A stretch of DNA of 64,000 nucleotides from Geomonas agri (GCF_020179605.1 NZ_JAINZO010000001.1:1310396-1374395); one strand, 5' to 3'; positions 54,142 through 62,474 are shown, counted from the stretch's first letter. Notes: generated by a model from the sequence alone, not told the origin. A program made the numbers and translations.

Positions 54142-56077
54142 CCTGGGTGGTACTCCCGGGTACCTCCTTTATGCCGTCCTCAAACATGGTCATGCAGAAG
54201 GGGCAGCTGACGCAGACCGTCTCAGGTTGTTGCGCCAGCGCCTCCTGTACCCGGTTACAGTTGATTGGTGTCCCTTCGTGCTCCTCGAGCCACATGCGCC
54301 CTCCTCCGGCCCCGCAGCAGAATGCGTTTTCCCTGGTGCGCCCCATCTCCAGAACCTCCCGGCCGGTAGCCGCCCTCAAAACATCGCGCGGGGCCTCATA
54401 GACCTCGTTATGCCGGCCCAGGTAGCAGGAATCGTGAAAGACTACCCGCCCAAACTTGGCGCTTGCGGCTGGTTGAAGCTTGCCTGCCTTGATGAGATCA
54501 TTGATCAGTTCGCTGTGGTGTGTCACCTCCAGTTCCAGCCCGTACTGTCGGTAGTCGTTCTTCAGCGTCGTGAAGCAGTGCGGACACTGGGTAATCACCT
54601 TGGTGACCCCTTTGGACAGGAACTGCTGCACGGTCTCCTTGGCCATCTTGTCAAAGAGGTACTCATTCCCCAGGCGCCGCACGCTATCTCCACAGCACTT
54701 TTCCTCCTTGCCCAGCACCCCATAGGAGACCCCCGCGGCGTCCAGCACGCGGGTCAGCGCCACTGAAACCTGTTTGTTACGCGCATCGAAGGCACCGGAA
54801 CAGCCCACGAAGAGCAGGTATTCGGTGCTCCCGACCTCAAAAAGGCGCAGGTCCAGCTGAGAACTCCACTTGCTCCGTTCCGACGGCGCCATGCCCCAGG
54901 GATTGGAGCGTTGCTCCATGTTCTCGAAGAGGTTCAGGAGCTCGTCCGGGAACCGGGCGTCCATCTGCACCAAGTGCCGTCGCATCTTGACGATCTTGGG
55001 GAGGTGCTCGATGAATACTGGGCAGACTTCCATGCAGGCGCCGCACGAGGTGCAGCTCCACAGGGCGGCTTCCTTCATCTTTCCCCTGTTCCCGCTGCCG
55101 ATCAGGGAGGTATGGCCCTCCGCCTCGATGTCCCCGGAAAGCTTTTTCATCACCGCGCCATTTTCGAGCAGGTTTTCCTTGATGGCATGGATCATTTCGC
55201 GCGGGTTAAGCAGCTTTCCGGTGCTGGCAGCGGGACAAGACTGCTGACAGCGACCACACTCGGTGCAGGAAAAGGAATCGAGCAGGTCTTTCCATGAAAG
55301 ACGCTCTACCGTGGCGACCCCAAAGCTGTTACCTTCCAGGAAGGTCTCGCGCTCCTGCGTATTGCACTTGTCCATGTTGCGCAAGAAGACGTTAGGTGTA
55401 GCGGTAAGTATGTGCATATGCTTGCTGTAGGGGAGGAAGTTCATGAATCCCAGCAGCACCACGGCGTGAGCCCACCAGAAGACGCTGCCCGCCGTCTCCA
55501 GTTTCGCTGTTGGGAGTATGGTTTTGATGAAAGCAGCGACAAGGTTAGACAGTGGTGTGGCTGATGTCGCCGGCAACATCCCCTGCGCGATACGCACTCC
55601 GTTCAACCCGAAGTACGCCAACATCAGGGTCGCGATCACAGCGAGGATACAATAAGCCTCAAAGGAGCGGGCCCCATTGAAAGGCGGGTTCACCGTGCGA
55701 CGCAATGCTGCGATTGCTACCGCCATAAGAGTTGCCAGGGAGCAGATGTCGAACAGAAAGAGCAGCGCGTCGTGCAAGGGGGCCGGGAGCAGCGTGAAAG
55801 AAACCGCCGGAAAGATCCCGGAGACCAGGAACTCCAGGTTGGCCAGGGACAGCACGAGGAAGGCCCAGAAGATGATGCCGTGGTTCAGGCCAAAAGGACG
55901 GCTTACCACCCTCTTCTGCCCGACGGCGTAGATGAGCATCTCCTTGAGCCGGTCCAGTGGGCGGTCGAAGCGGTACTCGCCTCTGCCTACGCTGACCAGT
56001 GACAGCCTGCGGTAGCAGCTGAAGGCAAATCCAGCAAGGGAGATGGTCAGTATGGCAATGAAAAATGTCTGTTCCAT
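54074..56077 (-). CDS. Membrane-bound Fe-S oxidoreductase (HdrD/GlpC-like), ETF partner
   Basis: A 667-residue protein. The N-terminal membrane part (about 1-235) has five to six helices; the order then is two [4Fe-4S] motifs (CTECGRCQQSCP near 275 and CTSCGACMEVCP near 345) and two CCG domains (EKCCGD with QCPHCF, and FCCGAGGG with SCPFCM). This is the HdrD-like layout of proteins that sit next to etfBA in Geobacter and pass electrons between ETF and the quinone pool. It is downstream of etfB and etfA on the same strand. It could serve acyl-CoA oxidation or, by context, reductant flow linked to nitrogen fixation. Confidence 0.9.
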   Translation of the reverse strand: MEQTFFIAILTISLAGFAFSCYRRLSLVSVGRGEYRFDRPLDRLKEMLIYAVGQKRVVSRPFGLNHGIIFWAFLVLSLANLEFLVSGIFPAVSFTLLPAPLHDALLFLFDICSLATLMAVAIAALRRTVNPPFNGARSFEAYCILAVIATLMLAYFGLNGVRIAQGMLPATSATPLSNLVAAFIKTILPTAKLETAGSVFWWAHAVVLLGFMNFLPYSKHMHILTATPNVFLRNMDKCNTQERETFLEGNSFGVATVERLSWKDLLDSFSCTECGRCQQSCPAASTGKLLNPREMIHAIKENLLENGAVMKKLSGDIEAEGHTSLIGSGNRGKMKEAALWSCTSCGACMEVCPVFIEHLPKIVKMRRHLVQMDARFPDELLNLFENMEQRSNPWGMAPSERSKWSSQLDLRLFEVGSTEYLLFVGCSGAFDARNKQVSVALTRVLDAAGVSYGVLGKEEKCCGDSVRRLGNEYLFDKMAKETVQQFLSKGVTKVITQCPHCFTTLKNDYRQYGLELEVTHHSELINDLIKAGKLQPAASAKFGRVVFHDSCYLGRHNEVYEAPRDVLRAATGREVLEMGRTRENAFCCGAGGGRMWLEEHEGTPINCNRVQEALAQQPETVCVSCPFCMTMFEDGIKEVPGSTTQVRDIAEVVALSLQPAFLPLSTS

Positions 56078-56125
56078 GTAAGCTCCATTAACGCGGCGAG
56101 GCGGACAGAGTCCCTGGCTTTGAAG

Positions 56126-56145
56126 TCCCCCTTTGCAAAGGGGGA
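56126..56145. repeat. Perfect 20-bp palindrome in the etfA to Fe-S oxidoreductase gap
   Basis: TCCCCCTTTGCAAAGGGGGA reads the same on both strands. It lies in the 149-bp gap inside the presumed operon, 48 nt before the oxidoreductase start. No T-tract follows, so it is probably a dispersed intergenic repeat or an RNA-processing site rather than a terminator. Confidence 0.7.
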
Positions 56146-56226
56146 AACTCTGGTTCGCGAATAGCGCTTCGTTGGCGGTATACGTCGTGGCGCGTAACTT
56201 GTTTGAAGATCGGAGAAGGTCTTTCT

Positions 56227-57540
56227 TTAGGTAGTTCCGCGGGCCTTCATCTCACGCACCTGCGCGGTGAGTGCCGGTACGACCTGGAACAGGTCACCGA
56301 CGATGCCGAAGGTCGCTACCTCGAAGATGGGTGCCTCGGGGTCGCGGTTGATGGCAATGATGACGTCGGAGTCCTGCATTCCCACCAAATGCTGGATCGC
56401 GCCGGATATGCCGCAGGCGATGTAGATCTTGGGACGCACCGTCTTTCCGGTCTGCCCGACTTGCCGGTCCTGTGGCAGCCACCCCGCGTCAACCGCGCTG
56501 CGCGACCCGCCCACTACAGCTCCCAACTCCTCGGCCAGCTCCTCCAGCATGGCAAAGTTTTCCTTTGCCAGTAGCCCGCGCCCACCAGAGACGATGAACT
56601 CGGCACCGGCGACGTCCACCTTGTCCTTGGCGCTCTTGTCGGTGATCACCTCGAGCACGCGCGTGAAGATGGATGCTTCGGGAATGGGACAGCTTTCGTG
56701 GATGACGGTGCCGGTCCTGCCACTTTTCTGCTGCGGCATGGGCATCACGTGCGGGCGCACCGTCGCCATCTGTGGACGGAACCGGTCGCACATGATGGTG
56801 GCCATGATGTTGCCGCCAAATGCGGGTCGCGTCTGCATGAGGTTCCCCTTGGCGTCAATACCCAGACCGGTGCAGTCCGCAGTGAGGCCCGTCTTGACCC
56901 GGGTCGCGACGGCGCCGGCCAAGTCGCGACCCATGCCCGACGCGCCCATCAGCACCACCTCCGGCTTGTGCTGGTTGATCAGTTGGCACATCGCTTCGAG
57001 GAAAGGCTCGGTTCGATACTGGCGGAATACCGGGTCGTTGACCAGGTACGCCTGGTCGGCGCCGTAGCTGAACGCAAGGTCGGCGAGGTGTTCAACACCA
57101 CTACCGATGATCACCGCCGACAGAGGCACCCCGAGCTGGTCGGCAAGTTCGCGGCCCGCACCGGTCAGTTCCCAGGAAACCTTGGCTGCATCGCCGTCAT
57201 TCTGTTCAATGAATACCCAGACGCCTTTATATGCAGCTATCTTGCGGCGGCGTTCGAGATCTTCCTCGTCCACCTCTTCGCAGCCGTGTTTCTCAAAACT
57301 CGCAATGATGGTTAGTTTCTCAGGGGTGTAGAACATCTCAAGAGCGCCAGCCGGACAGGCTTTGACGCACTTATCGCAGCCAATGCATTTTTCCGCCTCG
57401 ATGATCGGTTCGCCCTGCTCGCTCATCTCCACGCCGTTAACCGGGCAGACGCTTTGGCAGCGCGCTCCGCAGGCGATGCATTTGCCTGCTATGATCCGCG
57501 CCTTGCCGCGGGGTTTCTTTTGCTTCACTGGTTCAGTCAC
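56227..57540 (-). CDS. etfA: Electron transfer flavoprotein alpha subunit with N-terminal 2[4Fe-4S] ferredoxin domain
   Basis: A 437-residue subunit. Residues about 14-70 form a ferredoxin domain (CIACGARCQSVCP and CIGCDKCVKACP). The ETF alpha part follows (about 80-437), with the FAD-binding C-terminal GGRGLLAKENF, GASRSAVDAGW-like GGSRSAVDAGW, QVGQTGKTV and ACGISGAIQH. A ferredoxin-extended EtfA is typical of Geobacter and other anaerobes. GTG 57540 is the start, 40 nt after etfB. The spacer contains a C9-A7 tract on this strand and no clear ribosome binding site, so translation may depend on coupling. Confidence 0.94.
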   Translation of the reverse strand: MTEPVKQKKPRGKARIIAGKCIACGARCQSVCPVNGVEMSEQGEPIIEAEKCIGCDKCVKACPAGALEMFYTPEKLTIIASFEKHGCEEVDEEDLERRRKIAAYKGVWVFIEQNDGDAAKVSWELTGAGRELADQLGVPLSAVIIGSGVEHLADLAFSYGADQAYLVNDPVFRQYRTEPFLEAMCQLINQHKPEVVLMGASGMGRDLAGAVATRVKTGLTADCTGLGIDAKGNLMQTRPAFGGNIMATIMCDRFRPQMATVRPHVMPMPQQKSGRTGTVIHESCPIPEASIFTRVLEVITDKSAKDKVDVAGAEFIVSGGRGLLAKENFAMLEELAEELGAVVGGSRSAVDAGWLPQDRQVGQTGKTVRPKIYIACGISGAIQHLVGMQDSDVIIAINRDPEAPIFEVATFGIVGDLFQVVPALTAQVREMKARGTT

Positions 57541-57551
57541 GAAGGCACCTG

Positions 57552-57567
57552 TTTTTTTGGGGGGGGG
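57552..57567. repeat. T7-G9 homopolymer tract between etfB and etfA
   Basis: Seven T followed by nine G (C9-A7 on the coding strand), 12 nt upstream of the etfA start. Such tracts slip during replication and are also prone to sequencing error. It lies where the ribosome binding site of etfA should be. Confidence 0.85.
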
Positions 57568-57580
57568 AAGAGTTGATTGG

Positions 57581-58393
57581 CTAAACTGCCAGCATGTCGC
57601 CGTCGATCAACCGGTCGAGCAATTGCCGCGCAGCACCCAGCGGGTCAGTGATGCCGTCGCCGATGATTTCGCCTTCCTTGCGTTCCGGGGAGAATATCCG
57701 GCTCACCCATGTCGGTGACCCTTTCAACCCGATGCTGTTCACATCCAACTGCAAGTGCTCATTGCTCCAGCATTCCACCTGTGCCTTGGCAGAGGATAGC
57801 CGCATGGGCACCGTCGGGTACCGAGGGCGGTTCAACTCGCGCACCACGGTGATCATCGCCGGCAGCCGCGCCTCGACAATCTCGTAGCGTCCCTCCAGCT
57901 TGCGGCGCACTATGATGGTCTTTTGCGCAATGTCGATCTTTTCGATCCGGTCTACCAGCGTTAACTGGGAAAACCCCAGGCGAACAGCGATTCCTGGTCC
58001 CACCTGGGCGGTGTCGCCGTCTATGGTCTGCTTGCCGCAGAAAACGATGCCTACCTGCTCCTGCTCGCCAAGTTTTTGGATAGCTGCTGCAAGCACATTA
58101 CTGGTGGACAGCGTGTCGGCACCGCCGAAAACACGATCGGAAAGGAGGATGCTGCGGTCCACCCCCAAGGCCAGCGCCTTCCTCAACGTCGCCTCCGCAT
58201 TAGGTGGGCCCATGGAGAGGGCAACCGCCGTGAAGCCATGACTGTCCTTAAGGCGCAGGCTTTCCTCCAGTGCGTGGCTGTCATAGGGATTTATGATGAA
58301 CGGTATGCCATCCCTGATGAGAGTATTTGTGACGGGATCTATTTGCACCTGGGTGGTGTCCGGAACCTGCTTTATGCAGGCGACGACTAACAT
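57581..58393 (-). CDS. etfB: Electron transfer flavoprotein beta subunit
   Basis: A 270-residue subunit from ATG 58393 (MLVVACIKQVPDT), where AAGGAGG lies four bases upstream; a longer in-frame start adds seven residues without support. ETF beta signatures: INPYDSHALEE, GGADTLSTSNVLAAAI, and GKQTIDGDTAQVGPGIA. The last two segments are closer to those of ETFs that can bifurcate electrons than to the AMP-binding mitochondrial type. This is suggestive only. It is 75 nt downstream of the GNAT gene and upstream of etfA. Confidence 0.93.
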   Translation of the reverse strand: MLVVACIKQVPDTTQVQIDPVTNTLIRDGIPFIINPYDSHALEESLRLKDSHGFTAVALSMGPPNAEATLRKALALGVDRSILLSDRVFGGADTLSTSNVLAAAIQKLGEQEQVGIVFCGKQTIDGDTAQVGPGIAVRLGFSQLTLVDRIEKIDIAQKTIIVRRKLEGRYEIVEARLPAMITVVRELNRPRYPTVPMRLSSAKAQVECWSNEHLQLDVNSIGLKGSPTWVSRIFSPERKEGEIIGDGITDPLGAARQLLDRLIDGDMLAV

Positions 58394-58468
58394 GCGCCCT
58401 CCTTGTAGGGACAACCAGAAGCTACTTACCGGCGTATCGCTTTACTGTTTTACCTGCTGACGGTTGCG

Positions 58469-59272
58469 TCATCCCATGCTGCCCATGCTTGCCAGTGCAA
58501 ATACCTTCTGCGGCACATATTTTGGCTTGGCGCCAAGGTACATGAGGGTGTTACCCCCCCTTATCGAAAATCCATTGCGGGTGAGTAAAGCTGCTGCTGT
58601 CACGTTGCCAGCAGGAACATCGAGGAACACCGATTTGCCAGCTGCAGCCAAGGCAAGACCGAGAAGCGGTGCAGCCTGTCCTTCCAAGAGAGCCCCCCAC
58701 GGTCCGAGTTGCGTCCCCTGTGGCCAATGTTGAATGCAGACGAACGAGTAATTGCCGCAGATGACGTGCCCGCGGCCGCTGGTGATGGTCAAAAGGGAGT
58801 CTCTGCTGTCGCCCCACCCGGCGCTGTCCACGTGACGTAACATTTCCGGGTCCCACCTTGGAGAAGTACGCCAGCCAGACCTGCCACCCCCCTCCCCTAC
58901 CCAACGGTTGATGTTGTCGATAGCGATGAAGCCGAGCTTCTTGTACAATTCCACTCCTTTTTCCGAAGCCGTCAGCCAGACAGTCTTGACACCGCCATCG
59001 AGCAGCGCATGCAAGGCACCTTGCATCAACTCGGTGCCGATGCCACCTCTACGCGCCTGTGGCGCGACAAGCAGGTTGCCGACCCAGCCGCTTTTGTCAT
59101 GGCGTAGCGAGGTGATGTAGCCCACGGTCTCATTGCCGTCGCGCTTTACCAGGCAGCCTTGTGGGAAGGTCTGCAGCAGGAATTCCAGTTCCCATTTCCC
59201 GCACACCCACCCTTCAGCCTTGGCCAACCGGAGGAACGGCTCAATATCTGAGCGGAGGAACCAGCTGGCCAT
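58469..59272 (-). CDS. GNAT-family N-acetyltransferase, two-domain
   Basis: A 267-residue protein from ATG 59272 (MASWFLRSDIEP), one base after the nifB stop codon. The N-terminal GNAT domain (about 1-130) has the acetyl-CoA-binding LLVAPQARRGGIGTELM, and then WLTASEKGVELYKKLGFI. A second, degenerate GNAT half follows (about 150-260; ACIQHWPQG-like FVCIQHWPQG, FLDVPAGNVTAAALLTRNGF). This is the two-domain form. The target is unknown. Its close linkage to nifB suggests co-expression under nitrogen-fixing conditions; whether it modifies a nif protein is open. Confidence 0.85.
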   Translation of the reverse strand: MASWFLRSDIEPFLRLAKAEGWVCGKWELEFLLQTFPQGCLVKRDGNETVGYITSLRHDKSGWVGNLLVAPQARRGGIGTELMQGALHALLDGGVKTVWLTASEKGVELYKKLGFIAIDNINRWVGEGGGRSGWRTSPRWDPEMLRHVDSAGWGDSRDSLLTITSGRGHVICGNYSFVCIQHWPQGTQLGPWGALLEGQAAPLLGLALAAAGKSVFLDVPAGNVTAAALLTRNGFSIRGGNTLMYLGAKPKYVPQKVFALASMGSMG

Positions 59273-59273
59273 G

Positions 59274-60131
59274 TCAGTCTTTCGTTGCCACGGCCAGCTG
59301 CAAGTTCTCACCGATCAAGCCAACCGCGTCAGCGCGGCACTGCTTGCAATGCTTGAACTGCCCTATCGTCTTCTCGTTGTCGCGACGCAAGGCATCCAGT
59401 CGCTCCGTGGAAGGCGGCGCGATGTGGGCGAAGTCCGCCTGCGGGATGAGCGGCATTATGTTCATCACGAAAGCGCCTAGCTCCTTCACCTGCTTAGAGA
59501 TAAGCGGAATCTGTGCATCGTTGACTCCGGGGATCAGCACCGTGTTGATCTTGATGGTCATGCCCAGCTCCGCTGCCTGGCGGATCCCCTCGAGCTGGTT
59601 GCGCACCAGGATCTCGCCTGCTTCGCTGCCGCTGTACGTCGTGCCATGGTAGTGCACGTACGAGTAGATCTTGCCACCGATGACCGGGTCCAACGTGTTC
59701 AAGGTGACCGTGAGGCTGTGCAGCCCCAGCGCCTTGAGGATCGGCATCTTGTCCGGCAGCAGGAGGCCGTTGGTGCTCATGCACTTGATCAGTTCCGGAA
59801 ACTCACGGTCAACCAGATGGAAGGTCTCGAAGGTCTCGTCGTTGAAAAGAGGATCACCTGGGCCGGCAATGCCGATGACCTTGATAATGGGGCCGGTGAC
59901 GGGGCTCACCATCACCTCCCGCACCCTGACGATCGCCTCCTCGGGCGAGAGCAGGCGGCTGGTAACGCCGGGCCGTGATTCGTTGGCGCAATCGTGGCGC
60001 CTGGTGCAGTAGCCGCACTTGATGTTGCACTTCGGTGCCACGGCAAGATGCATCCTGCCGTTTTTGTGGTGATTGCCACCGAAGCAGGGATGCCCCTGGA
60101 TCTTCTTCATCTTTTCGCACGAGGTTGCCAT
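59274..60131 (-). CDS. nifB: NifB: radical SAM enzyme for nitrogenase FeMo-cofactor precursor
   Basis: A 285-residue radical SAM protein. The SAM cluster cysteines are 35, 39 and 42 (CNIKCGYC), followed by TRRHDCANESRPGV, a NifB hallmark. HPCFGG near residue 14 and the C-terminal CKQCRADAVG supply ligands for the two other clusters. It makes NifB-co, the iron-sulfur-carbide core of FeMo-co. The C-terminal NifX-like domain of longer NifB proteins is missing, so this is the short form; separate NifX-type proteins are encoded nearby. AAGGAGG precedes ATG 60131. A sigma-54 promoter and a leader terminator lie upstream. Confidence 0.97.
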   Translation of the reverse strand: MATSCEKMKKIQGHPCFGGNHHKNGRMHLAVAPKCNIKCGYCTRRHDCANESRPGVTSRLLSPEEAIVRVREVMVSPVTGPIIKVIGIAGPGDPLFNDETFETFHLVDREFPELIKCMSTNGLLLPDKMPILKALGLHSLTVTLNTLDPVIGGKIYSYVHYHGTTYSGSEAGEILVRNQLEGIRQAAELGMTIKINTVLIPGVNDAQIPLISKQVKELGAFVMNIMPLIPQADFAHIAPPSTERLDALRRDNEKTIGQFKHCKQCRADAVGLIGENLQLAVATKD

Positions 60132-60164
60132 GGTATCCTCCTTGACCCGTTCAGGCCTGGCCTG

Positions 60165-60204
60165 AAAAAGGAAATGCCCGGTCGGAGTTCTATCCGCCGG
60201 GCAT
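60165..60204 (-). terminator. Predicted terminator/attenuator in the nifB leader
   Basis: On the minus strand ATGCCCGG (60204-60197) and CGGA hairpin parts form a 12-bp stem with one bulged base, closed by a six-base loop TAGAAC (60192-60187), then TTCCTTTTT. It lies between the sigma-54 promoter and nifB. In Geobacter sulfurreducens nif genes are known to be controlled by an RNA-binding ANTAR regulator through antitermination, so this hairpin is the expected kind of target. A second small hairpin (TTCAGG/CCTGAA, 60152-60168) follows just before the ribosome binding site. Confidence 0.75.
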
Positions 60205-60621
60205 CGTTGCCGTCATTGTCAGATACATCATTGTACCTTTGCCTCCTATCAGCATTTAGCGTGCCACAGACAAGGTACAGAGCTGTTTACGATGTTGTGG
60301 GGAGGGGGCGGGCTGGTACTGGCAGGTGTGACGATCCGAAGCGTAACGTTTATAAATAGGGAGTTTAGCTCATCTGTTGTATCCGTCCTGTGCACAGCAG
60401 CGGCAACGCCAGGTGCGTTGCCGATCCCCCTTTTACTTTTCAGGATCTCTCTACCTCGAACTACCCGCGCTCGTCTAATTTTTGGGCATTGCCTAAGGTC
60501 GCGGCAGCAACCCCCACCCTCTCGCACTTCGCCCGCAGCAGGAAAATAGGCGAATCACGAGGCTCTGCAAGGCCTTCGAGTATTTCTGTGACTACGGAGT
60601 GGATATTGCAGCATTACGCTT
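60205..60621. other. Divergent region between nifB and draG
   Basis: Holds the nifB leader and sigma-54 promoter at its left end; the rest, up to draG, has no convincing gene. A minus-strand frame of 92 codons (60249-60527) is overlain by the promoter and has no family likeness or coding bias. I found no TGT-N10-ACA NifA-type upstream site by eye. A weak sigma-54-like pattern precedes draG at 60596-60610. Confidence 0.5.
60251..60266 (-). promoter_or_regulatory. Sigma-54 promoter of nifB
   Basis: Minus strand TGGCACGCTAAATGCT: GG at -24 (60265-60264), a 10-bp spacing and GC at -12 (60253-60252). The -24 box TGGCAC is perfect. Predicted transcription start is near 60240, giving a leader of about 110 nt. 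The following genes GNAT, etfB, etfA and the Fe-S oxidoreductase could all be served by it. Confidence 0.85.
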
Positions 60622-61608
60622 ATGACCGCTTCCTCCGCACATAGCGAAGTTATCAGCCGGGCGCGCGGTGCGTTCCTTGGCCTTGCGGTTGGTGATGCGC
60701 TGGGAGCCCCGGTTGAGTTCATGACTCGCGGTGAGATACAACAGAAGTACGGGGTTCTGAAGGAAATGGTAGGTGGTGGCTGGCTCCGGTTGAAACCCGG
60801 GCAAGTTACCGATGACACCGAAATGTCTCTTTGCCTGGCCCGGGCAACCGTCAAAGCTGGAGAGTGGAACTTGCAGGCGGCGGCTGAGCACCTCGCGGGC
60901 TGGCTAAAATCCAAACCAATCGACGTCGGTGATACCTGCCGGCGCGGCATCAGGAATTACATGCTGCGCGGGATGCTGGAGACCCAGCCCAACGAATGGG
61001 ACGGCGGCAACGGCGCGGCCATGCGTACGCTCCCTGTGGCCCTTTGCACCGTCGGCAGCGATCTCTTGCTTGAGCGTCTGACCCTCGAGCAGGCCCATCT
61101 AACCCACAACCATCCCTACTCCGATGCTGCCTCCATATACCTTGGACGGTTGCTGCACCTGGCACTTACCGGGCGCTCCATGCTGCAACTGCGCCGGGAG
61201 GCGGACCAACTCATCTCCACGCACCCTTCCTTCACTTTTGATCCTTACAAAGGGTTGGCTACCGGCTACGTGGTCGACACCATGCAAACGGTCTTCCACT
61301 GTTTCTTCCGGTCGCGCTCGTTCGAAGGATGCGTCATCGAGACCGTCAACCAGGGCGGCGACGCGGACACGACCGGTGCCATAGCCGGTGCCCTTGCAGG
61401 TGCTTATTATGGAGAAGAGGGAGTTCCTGCGCGGTGGAGGAAGAGGCTTGGCAGGGAAATGATAGGCGAGATCTCAGCTCTGGCCGAACAGCTAGTTCGC
61501 TTGTCACCTCTGTTGCGAGAAGGCGGAGACCACAGAAAGCCGGCGATTCCGCTCGATGACTGGTGCATTGCGATTGATGACTCATCTATCGCGAATGATG
61601 AGTCGTGA
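60622..61608 (+). CDS. draG: DraG: ADP-ribosyl-[dinitrogen reductase] hydrolase
   Basis: A 328-residue ADP-ribosylglycohydrolase. The dimanganese site residues are seen in TDDTEMSL (near residue 67) and GGDADTTGAIAG (near 250); GAFLGLAVGDALGAP at the N-terminus is the family opening. It removes ADP-ribose from nitrogenase reductase (NifH) and so restores activity. Next to draT and nif genes, the DraG role is firm. The final residues (about 310-328) are repetitive (IAIDDSSIANDES) because the stop lies inside a hairpin. No ribosome binding site precedes ATG 60622. Confidence 0.92.
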   Translation: MTASSAHSEVISRARGAFLGLAVGDALGAPVEFMTRGEIQQKYGVLKEMVGGGWLRLKPGQVTDDTEMSLCLARATVKAGEWNLQAAAEHLAGWLKSKPIDVGDTCRRGIRNYMLRGMLETQPNEWDGGNGAAMRTLPVALCTVGSDLLLERLTLEQAHLTHNHPYSDAASIYLGRLLHLALTGRSMLQLRREADQLISTHPSFTFDPYKGLATGYVVDTMQTVFHCFFRSRSFEGCVIETVNQGGDADTTGAIAGALAGAYYGEEGVPARWRKRLGREMIGEISALAEQLVRLSPLLREGGDHRKPAIPLDDWCIAIDDSSIANDES

Positions 61609-61613
61609 ATCGC
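61570..61613. terminator. Hairpin across the draG stop codon, between convergent draG and draT
   Basis: GCGATTGATGACTCATC (61570-61586) pairs with GATGAGTC-GT-GAATCGC (61597-61613). GATGACTCAT recurs once more at 61617-61626. There is no T-tract, so it is not a standard terminator, but it sits where transcripts from both sides should end. Confidence 0.45.
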
Positions 61614-61665
61614 TGTCGATGACTCATTTACCGAAACAGACGAGATGTCTGCCGATTTCAGGGAG

Positions 61666-62457
61666 CTAGACCGTGCACATGAGTCGCCTGACGCGGTATT
61701 CTCCGCCGATTACCAGGCATTCTCCTTCGCCCTTAAGGATCGAGGTGGGTAACAGTTCGCTGTAGAAGAATACCTTCGCCAGCGGGACCTGCACCTGCCA
61801 CACGACAAAACCAAATTCCCAGGCGCGCTCCTCGTCGGTGGTGAAGGAATTGAGGTTGTTAAGGCGGACGATCTCTTCCCGCTTTGATATGGTCTCCAGG
61901 GTATCATATTCAGACCGGTCGAAGGTACCGCGGTACAGGATAAGGTGCTTGCTGGCTGGGTGTCTCTTGGCAAGCTCGTACTGGGAGTATTCGTAAAGGA
62001 GGTCGAGTTGTGAGTTGATTGCGGAAGTGCGCGCGCTTCCCTTGGTGCGGTCTACTGCGTACTGCAGGTAATTCTCGTCGTGAATTCCGGATATGCGCAC
62101 GTTATGGAAGGTTGGCGCAAGTCCCATTCGGCTCTCCACCCACCCCTTCAGCACCGCCCCCTCCACCGAGTTGGAGTCCATCATCCATCCCCGTAGAAAG
62201 CGAAGGTAGCTATTTTTGAGGCTCTTGCGGGCGGTTGCTGTCTCCTGCTGCCACTGGTGCAACTGGAACTTCACCGACATGTAGTCGTTGAAGACCAAGG
62301 CGCGCTCTTCATGCGACGCGATGCTGTCCAGTTTGTCGAACAGAAAGCGGTTGACGGCACGCACTCCCTGGATTTCCAAAGGCTGCGGATTGTCGTTGAA
62401 ATGGCGGGAAGCAATGACCCAGGGCGGGAGGTTGCAGTGGTTGAATGAATTCTCCAT
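61666..62457 (-). CDS. draT: DraT: NAD+--dinitrogen-reductase ADP-ribosyltransferase
   Basis: A 263-residue enzyme. The R-S-E type ADP-ribosyltransferase elements can be seen as LILYRGTFD (Arg), LNSFTTDEERAWEFG (Ser-Thr segment) and VPLAKVFFYSELL. The DraT opening FNHCNLPPWVIASRHFNDNP is distinctive. It attaches ADP-ribose to an arginine of NifH and turns nitrogenase off in response to ammonium or energy loss. It converges on draG. Both halves of the switch are therefore present. It is the last gene of the minus-strand nif series seen here. Confidence 0.95.
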   Translation of the reverse strand: MENSFNHCNLPPWVIASRHFNDNPQPLEIQGVRAVNRFLFDKLDSIASHEERALVFNDYMSVKFQLHQWQQETATARKSLKNSYLRFLRGWMMDSNSVEGAVLKGWVESRMGLAPTFHNVRISGIHDENYLQYAVDRTKGSARTSAINSQLDLLYEYSQYELAKRHPASKHLILYRGTFDRSEYDTLETISKREEIVRLNNLNSFTTDEERAWEFGFVVWQVQVPLAKVFFYSELLPTSILKGEGECLVIGGEYRVRRLMCTV

Positions 62458-62474
62458 TGAATCACCACTAAAAG

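Noticed and set aside
56126-56145. Palindrome as terminator between etfA and the Fe-S oxidoreductase gene
   Set aside because: There is no T-tract on either side in the transcribed direction, so it was listed as a repeat only.
54074-58393. A FixABCX nitrogenase electron-transfer operon
   Set aside because: EtfB and EtfA correspond to FixA and FixB in family, but FixC and FixX are absent; the third gene is an HdrD-like membrane Fe-S protein.
60249-60527. A 92-codon minus-strand open frame upstream of nifB
   Set aside because: It overlaps the sigma-54 promoter, has no ribosome binding site and reads as random Arg/Pro/Ser-rich sequence.
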